Shown one piece after another: positions 1 to 6,406 of a stretch of DNA of 11,742 bases. A program made the translations under genes and the position numbers. A model generated the notes under the pieces. That model had not been told where the DNA came from and did no database searches. It saw only the letters and a program-made list of their open reading frames with translations. Origin of the DNA: Solicoccozyma terricola (Eukaryota > Basidiomycota > Tremellomycetes > Filobasidiales > Piskurozymaceae); the NCBI GenBank assembly GCA_001600875.1, contig BCLD01000020.1, positions 529,002 to 540,743 of the forward strand, read 5' to 3'. Numbering within the stretch: the first letter of the stretch is position 1; the number at the start of each line of letters is the position of its first letter.

Positions 1-814
1 ACCGCTGATATCCTGTCCAGGAGCATGTCGGTTCGGGTCGTGTCTATGCCCTCGCAACGGCATTTCGACCAACAGCCGCTCCCCTACAGGAGGTCGGTCC
101 TTCCGGTTGGCTGCATCATCGTCGCTATCGAGGCTTGGGCATCATACGGCTGGGCGCGTTATGCACATGCCAGTCTGTCAATGCACACTTGCGGACATTC
201 CGCACCGCAAACAGTGCTCTGTGAGCACTTTGGATTCTCGCCAAGTAACATGGCCCAGAAAGTTACTGCTTACATTGACGAGAACAGGGCGAGTGGTTAC
301 AAGTTCGAAATCGGGGATTTCAGGGAGCTGTTGCTGGGCTATGCACACTGAGCTGGGCTCGACGACGGGCCATACTGCTTCCTGTGTGTCGATATATGTC
401 GCCGTAGCTTCGTAGTATTGCAATCAAATGTTGTCCTTCTGAATTCCCCGTGTTACACAAAGCTTGGTACAAAACCCATTGTACCATTCTAACCGATAGT
501 ACAAGGACCCGTGAGTTGGGGGGCTGAGCAGCCAATTTTACCCACGTCGCCACCGTCCGGCCACAACAAGCCTCACGGGGATGTAGCTTGAGCGTCGCAA
601 ATTCCTATACAACATCATCTTAGCGAGTTCAACGACTGTCTCGCCCCGTAATGGTTCACGGCAAGTGTCACGACCAACCAGAGTTACTGAGTTGCTGCGC
701 GAAATTGGGGTCGGCAAGCAAGCTGCGAAGTGTGGCTTGTGGGTTAACTATCAAAGCATATCAGTTCGACTCGTGTTCCCACGTACAAATCGAGCCAGGC
801 TCCGGCAGCTGCGT
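1..814. other. No recognised gene
   Basis: The stretch has only overlapping ORFs of up to about 108 codons on both strands, none with a motif I recognise. The longest, plus strand 25-351, has no hydrophobic segment pattern, clear splice context or known domain. The part from about 560 to 814 is the 3' flank of the minus-strand rhodopsin-domain gene and may hold its 3' UTR. I saw no tRNA, LTR or tandem repeat here. Confidence 0.5.
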
Positions 815-1902
815 TCAAAGCAGCAGATCTCTCCCCGAAGGGTTTGTTTCGGGCGCGGGGAAGATCCTGACAAGAAGCGGCTTGATGACGAGCGCGCAAG
901 CGCAAGTAAGCCCGACGTCGACCTCGACCGCAGACCACATGAAGCAGTAGCTCGCATACCACGCGAAATTTGCTATCGCGCCATTTGACACCCGCCCGAC
1001 GCCATCTCCTAGCGTTGCGGTTGGGGACGAGTCGACAACCTGGATGAGGGCTGCTTGAGGTACGCGATGCGGACAACGTCGACGACCGTGACAAAGAGAC
1101 CCGTGATGAAGGTCGCCACGAGTCCGATCTTTTGCCGCATGTCGAGACGCATCCTGGCAACGGGAGGACGAGGATGGCAATGTCCGTGAGGACATTGACG
1201 GGTGCCGAACAGATGAAGAGCACGACAATGTCCACGCACGTCGCTAACGGATTGTCCTTTGTATCAAACGCGGCGCCGATAGGTCGACATTGGAACAGGT
1301 TGAGGAAGGTGAGGACAACGCCGGTGATGACGACGACACATCCGACGAAAATAGTGCCATACCGGAAGAACGAGCGTGCTTGGGAGATGCGATAGTAGAG
1401 CATGAGGATCGAGACCTTTGTGGCGGTGAGCGCAGGGTTATATAGAACGGTGAATGCGTCCTCGGAGCGTTTGCTGAGCGTGTCGTGACGGGAGGTAGCA
1501 CAGTCAGCGTTCCCTGTCCAATGCCCCGTCGCTCGCTACGACTCACAGCGGCGTCAACCACTCGCTCGGTATCTCCGCATCTACCTTTCCCAGCCCGACC
1601 GTCGAGCCGTACATGATTGAGGACGACATTCCGACGGCAAACACCCAGGCAACACAGACGACGAGGTCATCCCACGTCGGTCTGCGTATGAGCCAGAGCT
1701 TGCTTATGAGTCGCATTGCGAGGAAGGTGGTGGAGAGGCATACCACGCCGCATGTCACTGGTATTCGGGCGCTTCATTGGACTTAAAGAGGAGAGGCGCT
1801 GCACGACGGTGAACGAAGCTATTAGCTATCGCTATGGACCTTCGCCGCTGTACTAACCGAAGATGTTGCCGACGGCGCTTCCAGAATTGCAGAGCGATAT
1901 GC
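815..1902 (-). pseudogene. Fungal rhodopsin-domain (PTH11-like) integral membrane protein, frameshifted
   Basis: This gene encodes a multi-pass membrane protein of the fungal rhodopsin-like family, whose members are thought to be plasma-membrane receptors; no ligand can be inferred. Seen in order on the minus strand: a first helix followed by RRPTWDDLVV (the W-D-D loop typical of the family), GSTVGLGK, LYNPALTATKVSILMLYYR, FLNLFQCRPIGAAFD, SAPVNVLTDIAILVLPLP, MRLDMRQKIGLVATFITG, and ANFAWYASYCFMWSAVEVDV near the end. An intron at 1546-1474 (73 nt, GTGAGT...CTCAG, branch CTGAC) joins WLTPL to KRSEDAF in frame. A second likely intron, 1857-1758, joins AVGNIF to VTCGVV. The start codon was not found. 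Two lesions break the frame: near 1155 (after LPLP, a few codons apparently lost) and between 1051 and 1050 (one base missing after AYLKQ). The stop is at 817-815. The family assignment is firm. Whether the lesions are real or sequencing errors is open. Confidence 0.86.
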
Positions 1903-2221
1903 CTGTGAGCGCAAAGAATAATGAGATGGGTGTGGAAACCAGGTTACGCGACGGGCTTACTAAGAGATTTCTTGGTATGGCCTTTTCTCACAGTTAGAAG
2001 TCAGTCAGGAGGGAACGCAAATAAAGCACCACATTGACAAACCAGCAGTGTTGGCCGCCATGCATACGACATTCCGAATAAAAAGACACTCCATTCATTA
2101 ACTCAATTAATTGAATGCTACATTCCGCATTTCATTCCGTTGATTGTCGTTAGTCGAACATTCCTCTGCAATCTGAACAGAAAAAAAATGGCAACGATCA
2201 CCTCCTCCTTCCCACCATAAC
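1903..2221. other. Intergenic: 5' side of the rhodopsin-domain gene
   Basis: No gene is recognised. It should contain the missing 5' exon and promoter of the minus-strand membrane protein. A minus-strand ATG near 2060 in good context (GCATGGCGG) is a possible start but could not be linked by clear splice sites. A 12-bp perfect palindrome (TCAATTAATTGA, 2103-2114) and an A8 run near 2181 are the only other features. No upstream copia polyprotein sequence can be followed into this stretch. Confidence 0.4.
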
Positions 2222-2469
2222 AGCCAGCAGGCGCCATTGCTCTTTCCAAGAACCCAGTCCATCACAATCGATCAAAGCATATCGCCCTTCGCCATCACTT
2301 CCTATGCGAGCAAGTGACTGAAGGCATGGTCGACTTGGCTCACGTCCCATCAGTCTACAACCTCGCGGACCTGCTCCCCAAACCTCTACCCAGGGACACA
2401 TTCGACCGACTACGAGGTCGTATTGGTCTGTCCCCACGGATGACGAGATCATTACGTTCTGAAGAGTGA
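2222..2469 (+). mobile_element. Ty1/copia polyprotein, C-terminal RNase H remnant (5'-truncated)
   Basis: This is the last ~80 codons of a Ty1/copia Pol polyprotein. In one frame it reads GAIALSKNPVHHNRSKHI, then RHHFLCEQV, VDLAHVPS, NLADLLPKPLPRDTF and RLRGRIGL, with a stop at 2467-2469. These are the conserved motifs of the copia RNase H C-terminus (GAI-L--NP-xH-RSKHI, then ADxxTKPLP), here with LADLLPKPLP. Upstream of about 2222 the frame meets a stop (2218-2220) and the usual D-N-Q-G lead-in is scrambled, so everything from gag to most of RNase H is missing. A purine-rich tract (about 2472-2485) and an LTR follow directly, the standard arrangement at an element's 3' end. It belongs to a different copia family from the fragment at 5580. 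Confidence 0.92.
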
Positions 2470-2471
2470 TT

Positions 2472-2485
2472 AGAGCGAGTGGGAG
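2472..2485 (+). promoter_or_regulatory. Polypurine tract of copia element 1
   Basis: The purine-rich run AGAGCGAGTGGGAG lies immediately before the TGTTG that opens the LTR, the expected position for the primer of plus-strand DNA synthesis. It sits 3-16 nt past the Pol stop codon. Confidence 0.7.
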
Positions 2486-2680
2486 TGTTGAAATAACCGT
2501 GTCTTTAGAGACTCTATCACTCCGAACAGTAGGACACTCCTACGGACAATCGGATAAATTGCCCGGAGAAACTTTATCCGGTCAACCATTGTCCTCTAGC
2601 TGTCTCTTTGACTATAAAGTTCCAGAGAATGTCGAGCCAGAGGAGTACTGTTGTAGTGATAACAACCGATTCATTTGTCA
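2486..2680 (+). mobile_element. 3' LTR of copia element 1 (family A, copy 1)
   Basis: It starts TGTTGAAATAACC directly after the polypurine tract and can be aligned along its length with a second copy at 3854-4056. Shared blocks include AAATAACCGTGTCTTTA, ACAGTAGGACA, GACAATCGGA, CCCGGAG, CCTCTAGCTGT, CTTTGACTATAAAG, GAATGTC and GCCAGAGG. The 3' boundary is put after ATTTGTCA, where similarity to the second copy ends. That end is less certain than the start because terminal inverted repeats are weak. Since Pol lies upstream, this copy is the 3' LTR; no matching 5' LTR is in the window. Confidence 0.85.
2612..2619 (+). promoter_or_regulatory. Putative TATA box of LTR copy 1
   Basis: CTATAAAG within the LTR, preserved with its flank (CTTTGACTATAAAG) in the second copy, and at the position expected for a U3 promoter. 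Confidence 0.55.
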
Positions 2681-3307
2681 GTACAGCATGCTCACGCTTC
2701 TCGAGGCCACCCAAACCGTAGGTTAATCTTCATTAGCGTTAACTTGTATAGAAAATGCGTAACAGTCAGAGGGACTAATGGATGGGAACAGTGAGTGCTC
2801 TGACATACAAATAGCTTCTCGTTCCGCTATCGGGGAACGGGGACCACAATCTATCCTAGGTCCCCTTTTCTAATGGACAGGAAACCTTCAGCTATACCTG
2901 TATTTGCTTCGTATACATCACCGACTACGTTGTCTTCAGATACACCTTCCAGACCCATATGATGACATTCTCGTCCGTCCGCTACAAATCGTTCTACGTC
3001 ACGTACTACCACCCAAATCTCCTACCATATAGCCAAGTCTTGCACGTATGGTTGTTTGCGTTACCGGAAGTAAAGCAGTCCAGATAAATCTTGCTGATAA
3101 ATGGCGAAGACAAATCAAATCGTGCAGAGAATTCGCGCAAATAAATCGTCTAGACAATTGGTACACCAAGATTGGGAACTGTCATGANGGCCGCCTCGAT
3201 GCAGGTGAAGTTTCATTTATGTTGTCGATGTGCGTTAGGTGTAGATAACAATGTACCGGAGGGAGCNATTCAACCATCGCCCATCCTCGGCTGCCACCAA
3301 GCCACTT
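2681..3307. other. No recognised gene between LTR copy 1 and the malate dehydrogenase remnant
   Basis: This is AT-richer sequence with short ORFs only and two N's (3187, 3267). No copia internal sequence, primer-binding site or recognisable protein was found. A small hairpin can form at 2839-2865 (7-bp arms GGGGACC/GGTCCCC, 13-nt loop), with no sign that it is a terminator or part of a larger element. Confidence 0.45.
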
Positions 3308-3776
3308 TTACAACTTGGAAGCCGGCTTGAAGTTGGCACCCTTCTCGATGGACGGACCCAACTCGGTGACGGCCTTTTGGAGGCCTGCCTTCTCGACCTC
3401 GTCTATGTTGCCGACGGGGTGGAACTTCTCGACAACATTCTTGCCTCGAGGGTGGTGACACCGAAGAGCCTGAAACCGATGACCGCGTCGGAAGGCTGTG
3501 GTATCTGGAACTGCGATGCCCGACGCCGCTCACCTCTTCGGGTCAAAGACACCCTTGGCCTTGAGGACCTCGGCAAAGACCAGGACAGTGGAGTTTACAG
3601 TTGGAGCTGACAAGGATGAATGCCTTGAGGCAGGCGTTGGCGAAGGCCTCAGCGAGGGTGGCGCAGATACTGGCGTTGATCTGGGAGGCGATGATGCGGG
3701 TCATCGTTTGCCGTCTGGCGGCGCGGAATTGCACAAGGGAAGAAAACACGTTCTGGAGGTCGCGATCGAGGAGGGC
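3308..3776 (-). pseudogene. Malate dehydrogenase (mitochondrial/NAD type) gene remnant with internal deletion
   Basis: Minus-strand sequence matches malate dehydrogenase in patches. LLDRDLQNV is followed by a decayed stretch where the family has PAGVPRKPGM; then come MTR...INASICATLAEAFANAC and KAFILV.SN, NSTV.VFAEVLKAKG, VFDPKR, and, after an intron at 3533-3470 (64 nt, GTGAGC...TTTCAG), LFGVTTL. The coding sequence then jumps (about 3446) to the C-terminus: VVEKFHPVGN, AVTELGPSIEKGANF and a TAA stop at 3310-3308. Family knowledge: the N-terminal GxxGxxG NAD-binding segment and the catalytic-histidine segment (HSG) belong outside or inside this gap, and both are absent, so roughly 100 residues are missing internally. 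The intron shows the copy came from genomic DNA or antisense RNA, not from spliced mRNA. Small indels (around SN..NSTV) also break the frame. It cannot be functional. It lies antisense between two LTRs of one family. Confidence 0.85.
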
Positions 3777-3853
3777 GGCTCTATCACTTACGATTGACAC
3801 CTAAGCTTGCATCAGTATTTACAGACGTTGGATGCCACCCTCTCAGCTTGGTG

Positions 3854-4056
3854 TGTTTAAATAACCGTGTCTTTAAGGCGCTCTGTCACCCCGGACAGTA
3901 GGACAATCCGACAATCGGACAATTCCCGGAGGAATAATGGGAGGATGCAGGTGTCAGGTTAACTATCGCCCTCTAGCTGTTTCTTTGACTATAAAGATCG
4001 AGGGAATGTCAAGCCAGAGGTGTGCTTTTGTAAAAGGAACAACCAATTATTTGTCA
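3854..4056 (+). mobile_element. Solo LTR, copia family A (copy 2)
   Basis: Starts TGTTTAAATAACCGTGTC and aligns with the LTR at 2486-2680 from end to end with substitutions and a few indels (an extra block GAATAATGGGAGGATGCAGG is here only). Both copies stop aligning after TTTGTCA. No polyprotein or polypurine tract precedes it. The flanking pentamers TGGTG (3849-3853) and TGGTT (4057-4061) match at four of five bases and could be an old target-site duplication, which would make this a solo LTR left by recombination. Confidence 0.8.
3989..3996 (+). promoter_or_regulatory. Putative TATA box of LTR copy 2
   Basis: CTATAAAG in the same conserved context as in LTR copy 1. Confidence 0.5.
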
Positions 4057-4684
4057 TGGTTTACCTTCCTGTGCCAATATCGATGCAGCTTGATCGAATT
4101 AGCACCGGGTTTCGGTGCTTCCTTGGCTGTTGACCTCAACTCTCCTGAATGACTTGATAACCAACCCCAATAGCAATTGAGGAGTCGGGACTGTTNGGGA
4201 GATTCAGGTGCACGCACTTCAATGTGGTGATGGAGCATAGNGCAGGTGCAGCACCTCAANTCTCNTTCCTGAAGTGAGCTTTCATCTGCCTTCCACTCTG
4301 GACAAGAAAGGCGGGAGTATACTTACCAGCTTCGACCCCATGAAGTTGCACAAGCGACGACTTGAAGGTACCCAATGTACTGGAGGCTTTTTGGACGATA
4401 CTTCAATATGAGCTTGTTGGATTTGTTAAACGCTAGGTGAATCCGACAAGGGCCGGAAAATTGATATACTCGCGACGCGTGCCCCTTCCCAGGTCCTTAT
4501 AAGCTGCCAGTTTCAAGGCCTATAGATCAGGGTAACCCGAATTAGAACACCTCAAACCCGTTTCTTCCCGTTCCCTCGTTGGCCAGTCTGAGGTGAAGGT
4601 GACTTCGTACAGCGGACGCCATCTTTTTCAATAGGTGGCGAGAGAGATGACCGCATAGCTAACCTGTGTAACAGTGCACAGGCT
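4057..4684. other. No recognised gene; 3' flank of the kinase remnant
   Basis: Both strands carry only short ORFs without motifs, and several N's (4196-4265). It lies downstream of the minus-strand kinase fragment and could hold its 3' UTR. No repeat shared with the neighbouring LTRs was seen beyond 4060. Confidence 0.4.
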
Positions 4685-5578
4685 TCAGTAACGATACTGT
4701 AGACAAGGGTGTCGAACATCACTTGTTACGCACTTCCTCAACTGTGCGTTGAGCGCTGCCTTCTCCGCTTCGACAATACGTTCTCTTGCCCGGAGTTTCT
4801 CTNCGCGCACCCTCAATTGTTGTTCTTGTTCGATGATCTGCTGCTTGGCAACGGATTGGTGTGTTTCACTTCGATTCGAGATGCAATAATCGAAAGCAAG
4901 CAAATGTTTGGTCAATTTCAAGAACCTTGGCTGCGGGAACAGCCTGACANTCACTCACCAAGCAGAATTCACGGCCCAGCTCGTTTGAAGCCATCTCGCT
5001 ATAATCGGTCGTGAAAGAAGATCGCCCGTTGAAGGTCTCTTCGATGGCTGCACTGATACGGGACGTAAGGNNGCTGCTCAGATTTATCCAAAAAAGAAAA
5101 ATACGTACGTCAATNTAGAGCAGAGTCTGAATAATTTCGCTCAACTNTGGAGAATATCTTGTTGGTAAGAGTAACGCAGTTGCTCGCTTCAGTCCTCTGT
5201 GGCGTAAGTCGGGACACCTGCACGTATGTGAACCAAATCTAGTTAGAGACACCATGCGAACCGTGATAGATCTGCAGATATTTANTGAACAGGAACACTT
5301 GCCTGAGGGTGCAAAGCTCAAAAAGCAAGCATCCCAAGCTGAACATGTCCGCCTTCGAATCATAAGGCTCGCCNCCGAGGACTTCCTATCGATTTTGAGA
5401 TTTCCAGCATAGTAAGCTTCCTAAGGCAGCAATTTTTTACCAAGTGACATGTACTTTGCCACATAACTTACGGGAGATAGGTAACCCCTAGTCTGAGTTG
5501 CAAATGCGCTCGGTCAGTGCGTCATTGAGAATCGTGGCATGCCCAACTTACCCCTACGAAGGATACCGCCTGCTGGAT
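4685..5578 (-). pseudogene. Serine/threonine protein kinase gene, C-terminal half with coiled coil (5'-truncated)
   Basis: The fragment carries the second half of a eukaryotic protein kinase domain. AVSFVG joins TRGYLSP across an intron at 5551-5493 (59 nt). TRGYLSP joins EVL.GEPYDSKADMFSLG across a second intron at 5471-5386 (GTAAGT...GATAG). Together these give the end of the activation segment (GT..YLSPE, subdomain VIII) and subdomain IX (DMFSLG), followed by CLLFELCTLRQ, a phrase typical of NIMA/NEK-like kinases. Subdomain XI follows in another exon: RCPDLRHRGLKRA...LSEIIQTLL. The last exon (to a TGA at 4687-4685) encodes a charged coiled coil (AKQQIIEQEQQLRVR...EKLRARERIVEAEKAALN), as in many NEK kinases. 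The ATP-binding lobe and catalytic loop (HRDLK) are missing because copia sequence begins at about 5579. The junction between subdomains IX and XI and the last splice sites are unresolved, and six or more N's lie here. The kinase call is firm. The NEK assignment is an inference. Confidence 0.85.
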
Positions 5579-5579
5579 G

Positions 5580-5919
5580 CCGTTGTCAAGGATCGAAGCA
5601 GCAAGAGAAGCGATCTGGCTTAGGAATCTATTGAAGGAAGTTGGTTTCAAGTCCCTCACATCCACCACTCTCCATGTCGACAACCAAGGAGCTATTCGAC
5701 TAGCCACCAACCCGAGTACCCACCAACGGACGAAGCACATCGATATCAAACATCATCTTATACGGGAGCTCATCGAAGGGCAGGTGATCGATCTATGTTA
5801 CATCACCACAGAGCAGCAGCAAGCAGACATCTTCACCAAGGCGCTGCCTGGTCCCCGACATGAATCAAACTCAATACAGCTCAAGATACGACCACCTCCA
5901 GCTCGAGGGGGAGTGTTGA
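5580..5919 (+). mobile_element. Ty1/copia polyprotein, RNase H remnant (family B)
   Basis: This is the C-terminal part of a copia Pol polyprotein, the RNase H domain. It reads EAAREAIWLRNLLKEVGF, then TLHVDNQGAIRLATNPSTHQ, RTKHIDIKHHLIREL and QQQADIFTKALPGPRHE. DNQGAI, TKHIDIKHH and ADIFTKALP are family signatures. At the left edge LS-RIEAAR replaces the usual SSTEAEY...AA, so a few codons are missing and everything upstream (gag, protease, integrase, reverse transcriptase) is gone. After PRHE (about 5860) the frame slips. In the shifted frame the protein ends QLEGEC, the usual terminus of this type, with its TGA (5917-5919) inside the first six bases of the LTR. The fragment abuts the antisense kinase remnant at its 5' side. 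Confidence 0.93.
5901..5913 (+). promoter_or_regulatory. Polypurine tract of copia element 2
   Basis: GCTCGAGGGGGAG immediately precedes the TGTTGA that starts the LTR and also encodes the final LEGE of Pol in the shifted frame. Confidence 0.75.
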
Positions 5920-5988
5920 ATAGATACGCATCCGGTCATAGAACAATAAGCAACAGTACTCAAGATGGAAAGAAGGTTGGAAGCACGA

Positions 5989-6086
5989 ATGTCTCAAGGA
6001 CTAGTGTGAGACATAAGGAAGTGAGACACGGAAACAATGGATCTAAGTGCATTCCATTGTTATAGGTCAACAACACTATTGTTGAC
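5989..6086. repeat. Three successive inverted repeats in the LTR upstream region
   Basis: Three perfect hairpins lie end to end. The first is ATGTCTCA (5989-5996) with TGAGACAT (6007-6014), loop 10. The second is AACAATGGA (6033-6041) with TCCATTGTT (6053-6061), loop 11. The third is GTCAACAA (6066-6073) with TTGTTGAC (6079-6086), loop 5. They sit in U3, 50-150 bp before the TATA-like box, so they could be protein-binding operators or structured DNA. Confidence 0.8.
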
Positions 6087-6136
6087 TTAGGCAGAAGGGT
6101 AACCGATTTCTCTATTGTTCTAAAGCCGCTCCTGCA

Positions 6137-6145
6137 TCTATATAG
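6137..6145 (+). promoter_or_regulatory. Putative TATA box of LTR family B
   Basis: TCTATATAG in the second half of the LTR, at the expected place for its promoter. Confidence 0.5.
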
Positions 6146-6406
6146 TCAGGGTAAGCGAGCTAGAGATTGTCGTTGTATTGAAGAAGCACCCATATCCAAT
6201 ACTTTCACCTGCCTACAACCTTTGTCGAACAACACACGCGAGCTGAGTCCAAAAGCTTTCGATCTGTAATGTGAACGAGGAATAGGGGGACCATCATTCC
6301 ATTGTAAACTACAGATTCCCTGTCATCGCAGGAGGCAAATGCGTCGCCCAACTTGTTACCTGTCTTCTCTCTTAGACTGTACAAGTAGAGAAAAACACGG
6401 CAGCGT

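Larger units (their letters stand above)
5914..6234 (+). mobile_element. 3' LTR of copia element 2 (family B)
   Basis: Begins TGTTGAATAGA at the end of the polypurine tract and Pol. The right end is placed at ...GAACAACA, since the terminal pentamers TGTTG and CAACA are inverted copies. Length is about 321 bp. A TATA-like box at 6137-6145 is followed by about 90 bp that would hold the transcript start and U5. No second copy is present, so the 3' boundary is an inference. It is unrelated to the LTRs at 2486 and 3854 beyond the first seven bases. Confidence 0.75.

Noticed and set aside
25..351. ADILSR-like start of the left-edge frame as a Ty3/gypsy RNase H end
   Set aside because: Only about six residues match and nothing before or after fits; too short to support.
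744..1403. Minus-strand ORF of 219 codons taken as one protein
   Set aside because: Only its first ~80 codons carry the membrane-protein motifs; after 1155 the true sequence continues in other frames and the rest of this ORF is out-of-frame translation.
2103..2114. 12-bp palindrome TCAATTAATTGA as a MITE or regulatory site
   Set aside because: It is an isolated AT-rich palindrome with no flanking terminal repeats or target duplication.
3251..3797. Plus-strand ORFs overlapping the malate dehydrogenase remnant
   Set aside because: They are antisense shadows: the opposite strand has recognisable enzyme motifs, a good intron and a proper stop.
2486..4056. A complete non-autonomous LTR element with captured host gene
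   Set aside because: No primer-binding site after the first LTR or polypurine tract before the second, the LTRs are quite diverged, and Pol sits outside; kept only as a testable finding.
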